A stretch of 64,000 nt of DNA from Paraphoma chrysanthemicola (taxonomy: Eukaryota > Ascomycota > Dothideomycetes > Pleosporales > Phaeosphaeriaceae). The position numbers and the translations under genes are program-made. Where the stretch lies: positions 62,001-126,000 of the forward strand of contig JAGMWG010000030.1 of NCBI GenBank assembly GCA_020744225.1, read 5' to 3'. Below the pieces are notes generated by a model. That model was given only the letters and a program-made list of their open reading frames with translations. It did not search any database and was not told the origin of the DNA. This document shows, piece after piece, positions 33,876-44,038 of this stretch. The number at the start of each line of letters is the position of its first letter. Positions within the stretch are counted from its first letter, which is position 1.

Positions 33876-34299
33876 ATTCAGCCGGATGGAGTTGCCTTAC
33901 TGCGGTAATCTTTAGGATTTCTAACTGCATAACGTAAGTTAGTTCATTATTTGACAAACACACTCGAAGGGTTGATGCTTGCATGAGCGACAGTGACATG
34001 TTGCGAGGAGCCAGCTGGTTGCGCACGAGCCACTAGAGCTACGTTTCAACCTATCACTCACAGCTGCGTGAGGACTTACTCCTCACGCTGTATTTCACAA
34101 AGTAGAGGCAATCAACTCATCTTATCCTACTCTAGTGCGACCTGTGTAAGTTACAGTGCCTCTAAATACAGCGTCTTCCCTTCCCCAGATACGAGAGACG
34201 TTCACGGCCGAGTCGGCAGTGGTACGCGAGAACTCACGCTTCGCCCGATCAAGGAAAGCGTCCACTAACCCGACAGGACTGGGCAGCCTGACGCCGTAT
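33876..34299. other. Region between the reductase gene and the Gypsy relic
   Basis: No gene was recognised. The part from about 34040 may include the decayed 5' end of the Gypsy element, but no matching 3' LTR was found after 39.5 kb. Confidence 0.35.
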
Positions 34300-36867
34300 T
34301 GGCTGGAAGCCCGGCCCGCTGGGCGCGACAATAACAATACAGCAGGTGATCGGGCAGCTCAACCCCAAGTACATGTCCGACGGCGACACCACCGAGAACG
34401 AGAGCTTTGACAACCCCCATAGGCACGCCTACGCCACTATTCGCACGCGACCGACGCCGGCCCCCGGGCCAACCCACAATCATCCGAGCGACGATCGTAC
34501 ACAAGACACGGACGCTACCATCAGTCAAGGACCGCTCCCGGAGTCACGCCCTTCAGCGCGTCGCTCCGCCGCCAATCGACGGAGCACCTTTGGCTACATC
34601 ATTCCCGCAGCCCGCAGAATACAGTCAGGAGAATCCCGAGGCCGCCGAGAAAGCAAAGCGGCCAGAGCTCATAGCGCACGACAAGGCGGAGATCATCTAC
34701 ATCGAGCTTAAGAAAGACCGACTCGAATGTCTTAAGGACCCCACGAATCATAGTGTCAAGCTAACTTATGACACGGGCGATTGGAATTCGACCCAAGTCT
34801 CTGATGATCCTAACAACCTTTACATCGTGTTAGGCCACGATTCCCCTGCGGGAGCGACCCCAGCAACCAAGTACAATCACGCGCCTTCATAGATGACGTC
34901 GCAGACTTCGACAAACATGTCCACGAGAATGCAGAGTGGTGGCATCAGAACATCACCTCCCTTATGATGGTCCTGCGCAAGCACGCCTTCGCCATCGACA
35001 ACGCCTTTCTCGAAAAGAACGACCTCATCCCCCGCGCCGAATACATCAAACAATGCAACCTAGTCGCAATTTTCATAGGCTGCGAACCAAGAACAAGACA
35101 GGCCGGCCGCGCATCCTCCAAACCGACCATGACAAGGTCGTCCAGGACCGCGACTGTCCTCATTGCAATAACGCCGATCACCGCAACTGGGACATCGACA
35201 AGGCGGACGCCGACAAGTAATTCAAGTCCCACCAAGACCTCACGGAAAAGGTGAAACGACTAGAAGCAAAAGTCAAGGAGGAGCACAGCAAGGCCACGCG
35301 ATATCATCAACAGCGCGGGCAATGCGATGACGACTAAGAACAACTCGCATGACCTCGCTAACGAGCGCCGGGAGTGTAAGCATTCTAGCTGACAAGTTCC
35401 GCCGCTATGAGCCTCAATTTAGGAATTACACCCTCGCTCGGCGTGAAGGACGCCACACCCGCGACGGGACGCCCTTCGAAGATCGCAACCCCCGACCGCC
35501 GTACTCGCGACGGGATTCCCTTCGAGGACCGCAAGCGTGACCGCCGTCGACGGTCCCCATCTGGGGCAACCACTCGGGACTCACGCGCGGACGTCCGCCG
35601 CAACCCAAACCCATACCCGAGCCGACCCGTAACAATCACGAGCTCAGCCTCTCCAAGCCCTGAGCGCGCCTAGTCGTCGACAACCCCACCTGTCCCCATC
35701 CGCGCCCAAAGATGAACCAGTGCAACCTACCTCTATCGCGGGCACCGAGACTGTGGTCCGCTTCAAACTAAACGACATTAAGGTGTTTACCGGCGATGTG
35801 AGGACAATACAACCTATGACAAGTGGCGTCGCTCAGCTATTGCCAAGTGCGACTCTATCCCAGAGGACCGCCAGGTTGAGTACCGTGAGAGCCGCATTGA
35901 CGGGGCCGCCTGGGACTTCATCGACAACCTCGAACCCGCTCACTTCCTCGACGTCCTACAGGCCCTCGACCCATACTTTGCGCAGAATATGTGGGAAAAG
36001 GTACAGGCCGCTAACCGCACGCTCACTGACCTGACCATGCCGCTCACACAAAAGAGCGACGAAGCTTTCGCCACATGGCGAGATCGTTTCATGGCCGTCA
36101 AGAAGGTCCTCAAACATGACAACCAGTTTATGCTGGGCGAAGCGCGCAAGTTTATGCGCCCGGTGCTAGCCAAGGCCGCATCCGCTGGTTTCGACGACCA
36201 ACAGCCCAATACACTCATGAAGTTCCTCGACGCCGCCCGCCAAGCTGAGAACACAGAACTGCAAATCAACATGGGCAAGCGACGACCAAGAAGAGCAAGC
36301 CAGAGAGTCGCCAGCGTGGAGGACGATATGCGGAGGGACAGGCCACGACTGCGCGCACCGCAGAACAACGCCAAAAGCTGAAAAGATGCCAATGCCTGTT
36401 ACCGATGCGGCAGTCGCAGCCACATATGGCGCGATCGAAAGGAGGGTTGTAAAGTGCTACCTTGGGATAAGATCAATCTCAATGCCATGGGAGGCTCCCG
36501 ACGACTACGACGATAGCTACCTGGTCGATGAAGACGACGGCTGTGGTTCACACGCCGGCGCTTCAGAAGACGATCAGTAGTAGCTCCTGAGCATAATCGC
36601 GCTCAGGAGCTCGAATGGCTTAGAGCTCGCGGTGCAGCCGTAAAAGCTGCAACACACCACCGTCGTCTCGAGGCGGCTGCCATTAGACTCACCATGGAAG
36701 AAGGAACCGCCCCTCGAACTATTCCCCGCCACTACGTATCGGCCGCATTTTGAAGCCCATGTGGTGGCGTCAGAGACAAAATGGAAGACGAGCGCTCTTG
36801 TGGACACTGGAGCAAGCGCCTGCTTCGCGAGTCGCCGCTGGGTGAAGCAGCGACGACTTAAACTCTT

Positions 36868-37490
36868 AGGCGGAGGTCCGTCTGTGGGTATCGCATTGTC
36901 CACATTGTCGCGCCTTGGCGGTAGTATGTTTGCCATTTTGGGGTTGAAGAGGTCTTTAAAGCGGCTGAACACCCATGCGGGGACTAGCTTAGCAATATCT
37001 TCAGGCGTCATGGGGGCCCTCTCAAGCTTGTCCATGTATTTGTCGTAGTCAGCTTGACTGATCGCGGTTAGCGTCTCCTTGTCGGTTGTACGCGGGGTAG
37101 TCGTATCATCCGGAGGGCGTGCCAGTACGTATCATCCGGAGGGCGTGCCAGTACGTATCATCCGGAGGGCATGCCAGTGATTCGGGCGGCGGCACATGCG
37201 ACTTGAGCACTAATCATGCAGATCCCGCCTATGTTTGTGCTTTTGCGAGTGAGCCTGTGCTGGGCGCGGTGGTCGTCATGTACTGTTTCATGCATGCCCT
37301 GCCTTTGGCAGTTGACTGCAGTGTCTTGACGCGAACCGCATAGTGCGGCAAGGACCAAATCCAAGAGTGGGTTGGTGTGCGTCCATCCAATTCATCACTA
37401 GTAATAAATCGAACTTGCCAATGTCGGTTACATAGAACAAGACCTGGCTGGAGTGGCTGCCGTGCTTCATGGTAAGCTCTACGGCTTCCC
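36868..37490 (-). other. Inverted segment inside the Gypsy relic
   Basis: Between the protease start and the RT start, the element's coding sequence is found on the minus strand. From about 37490 leftward it reads SHSSQVLFYVTDIGKFDLLL, then VMNWMDAHQPTLGF (protease-RT region). Nearer 37060-36870 it reads APMTPEDIAKLVPAWVFSRF, then KDLFNPKMANILPPRR (the approach to RT). The plus-strand protease fragment ends at its left and the plus-strand RT begins at its right. The simplest reading is an inversion of about 620 bp after insertion. Breakpoints are accurate to some tens of bases. Confidence 0.65.
37102..37178 (+). repeat. Three tandem copies of a 26-bp unit
   Basis: The unit CGTATCATCCGGAGGGCGTG, then CCAGTA, occurs at 37102-37127, 37128-37153 and 37154-37178. 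The last copy differs by one base inside (GCATG for GCGTG) and at its end. It lies in the inverted part of the Gypsy relic. Confidence 0.9.
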
Positions 37491-39520
37491 TCAACGTATG
37501 CACAACTCCTCCGTCAGCTCACCTGCAAGGAGACCGAGGCGGTAAAGGCCTATATCGACGACATGATGGGCAAAGGTTTCATCGGGCCAAGCACCACGCC
37601 ATACGCGTCACCGGTGCTCATTGTCAAGGAACCCGGTGGTGGACTTCGCATTTGTGTGGACTAACCGACAGCTGAACTAAGAAGAATCGGAATGCTCCGC
37701 CGTCCATCAGGAGGCGCTGGCTCGCATGGTCAAAGTAAGGACCATGAGCTTGGGAGACGTGATCGCAGCCTTCAATACCGTGTGCGTTAAAGGAGACGAG
37801 GAGAAGACTGCATTTCTCACTCGCTACGGCTTATATGACTACACTGTCATGCCTTTCGGCTTTTGTAACGCCCCTGGGACCTTCCAAACCTTCATCAATG
37901 AGACTCTCCGAGAGTACTTAGACGACTCCTGTACGGCTTACCTTGACGACATCCTCATGATGGACCCAAGGAAGGTTGAAACAGTACTCAACTGGCAACT
38001 GCCAAGGACTGTCAGAGACGTACAAGCGTTCCTCGGATTTGCCAATTGCTAACGACGCTTTATTAAAGGCTATTCATACATTGCCGAACCACTTATTGAG
38101 CTTACGTGACAAGAAGACGGCAAATGTACCGCAAAGTTTCCTTTCCCTGCGACAGCTTGGCTGTTAAAGTCTTTGAGCGGCTAAAGCAGTCATTCACAGA
38201 AGCTGGGTCGTTATCCCACTTCGACCCGGATCGCGAAACCTGGCTCGAGACCGACGCATCTGATTTCGTCACCGCAGCAGTCTTGTCATAGAAAGACGAG
38301 ATCACCGGCCAGCTGTACCCAGTCGCCTTCCTCTCCCACAAGATGAGCCCAGCGGAATGCAAACGACAGAGAGCTGCTGGCGATCGTAAAAGGCTTTCTA
38401 CCATCCACGTGCTCAGACCATCAGGCTCTGCAAACGTTCATGACAAGCAAGCGACTGAACCGTCAGCACGCTGCGGCGAGTACCTCTCTGAGTTTAACTT
38501 CCGCATCAAGTACCGCCCTGGCAAGCAAGGCACCAAGCCGGACGCCCTTACCCAACGACCCGGCGACCTGCCAGAAGGCACGAATGACGATCGCCGCCAG
38601 CACCAGGTGCAGACCATCATTGGGCCCGACCGAGTCCACCCTGAGGCGCGCGTGGCTACCCTTACCTGCCATTCAGATGACGGCAGCAGACACGCCGTCT
38701 ACCTCGCCAAATACGTCTCGGGTCGTCAACTCTACAGTCGAGCTGGCACAAATGACGTCAGACATCGCGAGGTATGTGCGCAGCTGCCTGCACCAAGAGC
38801 TACCGCGACGGACGCCAAGGACTCCTCCACCCACTGCCCATACCTGGTCGTTATTGGTCCTGAATATCCACGGAATTCATTACTCACCTGCCGCCATGTC
38901 AACACAACGGACAGACTTACACGCATCTTGTCATCGTGGACCGCCTCACGAAGAAAAAGAAATTCATCCCGAAGACTAGCCTCCGCGTCGATGCGCTAGT
39001 ACAATACCTCCGAGCCTACGTCAACTATGAGCAGGACAAGTGGGTCTTATTCCTGCCGATGGCTGAACTCGAAGCTAACGCCACAGTCAACGCGACGACC
39101 GGGCACTCGCCCTTCTACGTAACCAAAGGTTACGAGCCGCCGCCGGCGAACGGCGCCGCTCGGGCGGCGTTGGCCCCCGCCGGCCGCGAGCGCGACCTGG
39201 CCGACCAGCTAGCAAGCCGATATCAGTGACTCCAGAAAGAACTACAAGGAGCTGTACGGTGGGCACAGGCAAAACAGGCAGATTATACGAACGACGACCG
39301 GCTACCAGCACCGCAATTCAAATTCGGCGGTCGGGTCATGCTGGACGCACACAATCTGCGCACAACCCGACCGAACGCGTCCCTGGACTACAAGAATTGC
39401 GGGCCGTTCGAGTGATTGACAATATGGCGTACGAGCTGGAGCTACCTCCATACATGAAAGCGTGTCCACTACAGTGCGTGGCACCACTTGATCAGTACTG
39501 CGAGCCTCCAATGAGGTCTA

Positions 39521-40375
39521 ACCACAGACCGTTCTGGGGAGCATATCGATGTAGTGGCGCCCGTCTTCCATCATTGGTCGACGACTCGAAGAGAGATGTG
39601 TTGCGGGCGATACCTGTTTCTCGCTGTCGTCGAGTTGAAGGTACTGCCGCTGTTATCTCACTCGACGAGCACCAACACGTCGGCCACATAGTGAGCGGCT
39701 TTGCTTTCACATGAGGCAACCGTTATGGGAACGTGCAGATGCATTTGCTGCCGTTGCCGCGCTTGTGTGTGGATGCGTGCGCCCGCTGCTGACAGAGGAG
39801 TTCGAGCAATCGGCAACATGCACGAGATGCCACGCGCAGTGCTGTGGAGGCGTTGCAAAAGGGCATGTTGGGTCGTCCACCCGGAACGACTTGCCGAATT
39901 CCTGGAGACATCAGCCTCAAATCTCTGACGTTGCAAGCTCTGGGCATCAGCAAAGCTCGCCGCCTGGGCGAGGCAATATATGTTGATGTTGGTGCATTCT
40001 CTGGCAAGCTGACCTAAACATACCCCAGCACACGCTTCAACATGGAATGCTCTTGCCGGACGCGGCTACGCCCAGTAAGCGTGTGAAACATTATGCTACC
40101 ATTCAGCAAACATAATGGAGTACCTGCACGCTCAACGAAACATTTCCGCTCCCCCTTCACCTCAGGCGCGCTCCGCCACTTTGCGATCCTACGGAGTGTG
40201 TCACTCCTAGGGCACAAGTGCTTTTAGCGTGCGGTGACACGAGGATGGAGTCAAGCAGTCGATCTGTTTGCGCTACTCAGCTTCACGTTCCCTACGATAT
40301 ATCTTCCTTGGAAACAGGACCTGCTACGATTCTCGCTCCAAAAATCACCCCAAGATCAACGTTCGACTGGCATGC
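39521..40375. other. Region after the Gypsy relic
   Basis: No convincing gene or LTR was recognised. The last part lies directly upstream of the F-box gene. Confidence 0.35.
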
Positions 40376-41065
40376 ATGGCGCCTGCTCGAATTTCCGTCA
40401 CTAGTCTACCACCCGAAATCATCCTCGAGATCGCAGACTGGCTACCGCCCGATGCTATCCTATCTCTTCAACTCACTCACCGAAATCTCAACAATACATT
40501 GAGCCTTGAAACGCGATTGAGGTACACAACCATTTCGCATTGCGCGCAACTCGCAATCAGAACGTATCTTGCGCGATCCAAAACAGATTCTACGCATCTG
40601 CGTTGTATCCGTTGCAAGCAGGTCTACCCGCTCAGCCTCTTCAAGTCCTCGAGCAGTCCCGCATGTGTGCCATCTTCGCTCACGAATGACTACCAGCGAG
40701 TAGACATCGTCGAACTCCCTCAGCGGTTTTGCGCCTGGCACGTCAGCGAGCTGGCGCTCGTTATACACACAAAGCCTGGCGAGAAAAATGTGTGGATCTC
40801 GCAGATGGACATCATGTGCATGCACTGCGGAGACATTCAGGGTAGGGCAACGTGCGATTGCAGATGCGATAGTTGTGCGTATCGGCCGCTGAGGACGTAC
40901 ACCAGGTACCTCAATAACCGTGAAGAATGCCGAGAATTTCTTTTCTGGCGCGAGACCAGCAGTCAGCATGTTCAAGGACGGCTAATGGTTAGGGAGACTT
41001 GTATAGATCCTGGTGAGTGGCGGAAAAGGGCTCGATGCTCAATGTGCCAGATTTTGACAGGCTGA
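40376..41065 (+). CDS. F-box protein with cysteine-rich C-terminal region
   Basis: From the ATG at 40376 the protein has 229 residues. The F-box is at residues 9-35 (SLPPEIILEIADWLPPDAIL, then SLQLTHRNLNNTL). After it come a CxxC pair (CIRCKQVYPLSLF), the segment LPQRFCAWHVSELAL, and a Cys-rich part (DIMCMHCGDIQ, ATCDCRCDSCAY). This layout recurs in fungal F-box proteins, and the Cys pairs may bind zinc. The likely role is an adaptor of an SCF ubiquitin ligase. The frame is open further upstream but only with a non-ATG start. No intron is needed. Confidence 0.7.
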   Translation: MAPARISVTSLPPEIILEIADWLPPDAILSLQLTHRNLNNTLSLETRLRYTTISHCAQLAIRTYLARSKTDSTHLRCIRCKQVYPLSLFKSSSSPACVPSSLTNDYQRVDIVELPQRFCAWHVSELALVIHTKPGEKNVWISQMDIMCMHCGDIQGRATCDCRCDSCAYRPLRTYTRYLNNREECREFLFWRETSSQHVQGRLMVRETCIDPGEWRKRARCSMCQILTG

Positions 41066-41804
41066 CCTACCGGTGCTCAGATGACCGCAATCAGCAGCGA
41101 AGAATCAATTTACCAGTACGTTTCGAGGAATAGGATTGGTTTCGAGCAACACAACACAAAGCGCGGTCGATAGTCAGCCGTCATCGAGATGCAGTAGATG
41201 CCATATCGTCACCGAACTCACCTTCTGTTAGAACCCTCTAATGAAATGAAACGATGCGCGGGAGAGCTGGCGCGGACGGACCGCTAACTTTTCTTCCCAA
41301 AAGGTCCTTCACGGAATTTGTGATGGTTAGGGTCCGCTCGTTTCAACTTAGACAGGTTGAACCTGGTGGGTATATTGCCTAGAGGTTCATGTCCGGTCTG
41401 AGAATATTATTGATGTATTTTGGAATCTACACGAATCATTGCCTTCACATCACATCCCCAATTGGCGTAAAGGTACACCTTGATTGCCTGCCTGATATAC
41501 CTGCCACTCTCAGTATTATATTACCGGGTAGCTTGAAAAATTCTCGGCAACGTTGAAGACAAGTTGAAAGGGGGTTTGGACCACATGCCGTGTTCAACGT
41601 GATGCTCTCGCAACACTTGCGTGAGTGTATCCCAGTGCCTACTGCCTCTTATATACGTAAACTTGAATATGCTGCTTTATCATCCTGAAATATGATGAGA
41701 TTGTGTTTGCCAAGCGGCCAAGAATATTTGTATTGTTGGCTTGGGTTTTGAGCTGTTTAAGCGGTTGTGATCTAAGTTAATCTTGAACCTTTTGGTAGGT
41801 CACG
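41066..41804. other. Intergenic region
   Basis: No gene or RNA was recognised here. Confidence 0.35.
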
Positions 41805-42790
41805 ATATCGCACTCACGAGGCTTTCCACCTTCTCCCGCTCCTTTTTCTTTCTTTCACACTCAACCTTTGCCTCCTCTTGCTCGATTTTTTTGAGCAAGG
41901 CAGCTTGCTCTTTTATGTGCCTCCTCTCAGATTTTTAGAGTTTTTCCTGCTCTTCTTCACGTGCTCTTACACGCTCACGGAACTGAGCTTCGCGGAGCTT
42001 AGAAGGACTCCAAAAAACTGCACCACCGTGGTACTCCTCACGCTGCTGAAGATCAAGAGTACTACTCTTCTTTTTGTGCTTCTTTTAGTGGTGAACGCGT
42101 GCCTTAAGCCCTTGTTTTCATCCTCAAGAAGCTGGTTTTGTACCTGCAGATGATGGAGGGAAAGCGTGATCTTTTTACCCATCTTCTCAGCCCCATCTTT
42201 GACAGCGTTCTCCACGAGTAATCTCATCTTTCCCCATTCGATCTCAGCAAGGATAGGAGAATTTTTTTGGAGTTGTAGCTTCTTCTGGCGTCTTTGGGAG
42301 AAATCTTTTGAGTATAATCACTGGCTGCAAAGGCACAACCCTAGTGGCTTCGAAGGACTTCAAAATAAGCTCCTTGGTGAAGGAGCTCACCCACGCGCGC
42401 CAGAACAAGGTGAAAAAATCGCCCTTCTTGACTGCAATCAGCCCCTGGCTGAGCTGGAGGTGCTGAGTAAGCTGGTGCTTGTACGCAGCTGCGAGAGGCT
42501 TGAACATCACCACATCAAGTGGCTGAAGCGTGTGAGTTGAATGGGGGGATATACAGCCACAAGGATCCTGTTTTTGTCACAAAATTCCAAGAAATCCATG
42601 GTTACATGGCTGCCATGGCCATCTACAATCAGCAGTCGCCATAACTGCAGCATCTCGCCATCGACGACTTCTGCTTCGACTTCAATCTCCGCGAAAGCAT
42701 TCTGAATGCTCAATGTGTGACGAACGCTATCTCGGTGTGAGCAAGCTTTGATCTCAACCAATGCGTTGCAAATGTTCAAGGCACGCTAGC
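41805..42790 (-). mobile_element. C-terminal half of a Fot1/pogo transposase, frameshifted
   Basis: On the minus strand the DDE_1-type core begins about 42660 with WRLLIVDGHGSHVTMDFLEF. After a run of C near 42542 the frame shifts and continues as HTLQPLDVVMFKPLAAAYKH, the expected next block. Further on, SFEATRVVPLQPVIILKRF matches the usual spacer. A second shift near 42065 leads to REEYHGGAVFWSPSKLREAQ and a long charged helix with one stop (at about 41937). The first catalytic Asp region and the HTH are absent or unrecognisable. This is a dead element. Confidence 0.75.
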
Positions 42791-43084
42791 TTTCCACAAT
42801 ACGTAAGTTACCTATCATGTGCTGATCGCTATATTCAGTGTAGTCAATTGCGGGGATGGTTCGGGCCCTTCTTGCACCAATGAACTCGTAATCTTCTTTT
42901 TTGCGGTTTATGTGATCATGCTATTGTCCTCGAAAACATTATTCCAATTTCATTGGCGCTATTCGCTGTTCGGACGAGATTGATGAGATGATCTGCTGGT
43001 CAAACATTGCCGTAAACGTCACTGTCTAACTCTACTAAACAGCAACTCTCTCGACAAGACCGTTGGCACGCTGGTAACCTGACC
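42791..43084. other. Region between the pogo relic and the C2H2 gene
   Basis: No gene was recognised. It may contain decayed transposase sequence, but I could not align it. Confidence 0.3.
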
Positions 43085-44038
43085 TTAATGTCTCCGGCGG
43101 GTGGATCTACTTGGCCGCCGAGGTCGACTCATCCTTCTTCTCAAGACGAGGAAGATACTTCTGTCCTGTGACCCAAGGATCCCCTCCATTTCCTTCAGGC
43201 TAAGTCTTCGGTTCCGTCCCGATTTTCTGAGATCCACATGAGTGCAGTAGTGATCGTAAAGGTTGTCCGAGCGGGAGAAGCTTTTCATACACCCAGGCAC
43301 TTTGCAAGCAATGCGATAGTCGCTATGTAAGGTGTTCACATGTCTTCGCAGATGTTCGATACGCGCAAAGTTTTGCCCGCAGACGCAGGTAAATGGAGGG
43401 CGTGGTGTAGACCGAGCACGAAATTTGCCCTGGCCTGGTATACTGCGCCGTATGGCCTGATGAGCTCGTTTCCCGCGGTATTTGTCTCGTGGCTTTCCTG
43501 TGTCTCTACTATCCTTGGAGCTATCCAATTCAGGATTGTTCAGGCCAGAGTTACGCAATTCTCGACCTGTTCTCACGGTTTTTTCCGAGCCTTGATTACT
43601 CATTCCTTTGTGTAAAACTTCCTGTTTGTACGATGGTGCTGGCGTAGACTGTGCGGAAGCTATGTGTTGTGTTCCCGAATATGATGATGGATTCCCATAT
43701 GCGCTCTCCTCCCAGTAGTCCCAGGGATGGGTGAAAGACGCACGCCCCCAGAACATTGTAGTCGGAACAAACGGATTCATGAGGCAATGAATCTGTGGTT
43801 CTGTCACGGCAGCGGCCGAGAGATCGCCTTCGCCATGTCTCGGATCGTCTATATAGAGCCGACGAGCAAGTGGTGAGTACTGGAAATCATGCTGGACTAT
43901 TTGACCACATGAGGCCGACAAGCTGGGATGGGCGAGGGGAAACAACTGCTCGCACTGGATATATGTTGAACACGCAGTTTCCATGCAAGGTGTCAGTAGG
44001 AAATTTTGGTCTTGTGACGACGAACACTCGATGTTCAT
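43085..44038 (-). CDS. C2H2 zinc-finger protein, putative transcription factor
   Basis: The frame gives 317 residues from the ATG at 44038. Near residues 214-237 is finger 1 (FTCVCGQNFARIEHLRRH, then VNTLH), with a C-x-C spacing seen in some fungal fingers. Finger 2 follows at residues 243-266 (CKVPGCMKSFSRSDNLYDHY, then CTH). A Lys/Arg-rich stretch comes before the fingers (KPRDKYRGKRAHQAIRR) and an Arg-rich tail after them (RRRMSRPRRPSRSTRRRH), both possible nuclear signals. The first 200 residues are low in known domains and may be an activation region. The likely role is nuclear DNA binding. The target is unknown. Confidence 0.72.
   Translation of the reverse strand: MNIECSSSQDQNFLLTPCMETACSTYIQCEQLFPLAHPSLSASCGQIVQHDFQYSPLARRLYIDDPRHGEGDLSAAAVTEPQIHCLMNPFVPTTMFWGRASFTHPWDYWEESAYGNPSSYSGTQHIASAQSTPAPSYKQEVLHKGMSNQGSEKTVRTGRELRNSGLNNPELDSSKDSRDTGKPRDKYRGKRAHQAIRRSIPGQGKFRARSTPRPPFTCVCGQNFARIEHLRRHVNTLHSDYRIACKVPGCMKSFSRSDNLYDHYCTHVDLRKSGRNRRLSLKEMEGILGSQDRSIFLVLRRRMSRPRRPSRSTRRRH

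Larger units (their letters stand above)
34300..39520 (+). mobile_element. Decayed Ty3/Gypsy retrotransposon
   Basis: Coding fragments appear in Gypsy order on the plus strand, split among frames with stops. Gag-like: about 35700-36381 (EAFATWRDRFMAVKKVL), with an Arg-rich part at 35407-35670. Protease: 36760-36860 (SALVDTGASACFAS, the DTGA site). Reverse transcriptase: about 37505-38050 (ASPVLIVKEPGGGLRICVD, then FGFCNAPGTFQTF and TAYLDDIL). RNase H: about 38180-38330 (ETDASDF). Integrase end: 38930-39220 (MAELEANATVNATTGHSPFY) plus a chromo-like tail. After YLDDIL the frame jumps directly to the connection region (PRKVETVLNWQLP), so about 60 codons of RT are missing. A 630-bp internal part is inverted. 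No LTR pair was recognised. Base composition is not strongly AT-rich, so decay is by indels, stops and rearrangement. Confidence 0.8.

Noticed and set aside
34040..34160. 5' LTR of the Gypsy relic
   Set aside because: The stretch has an LTR-like feel, but no second copy was found after 39.5 kb.
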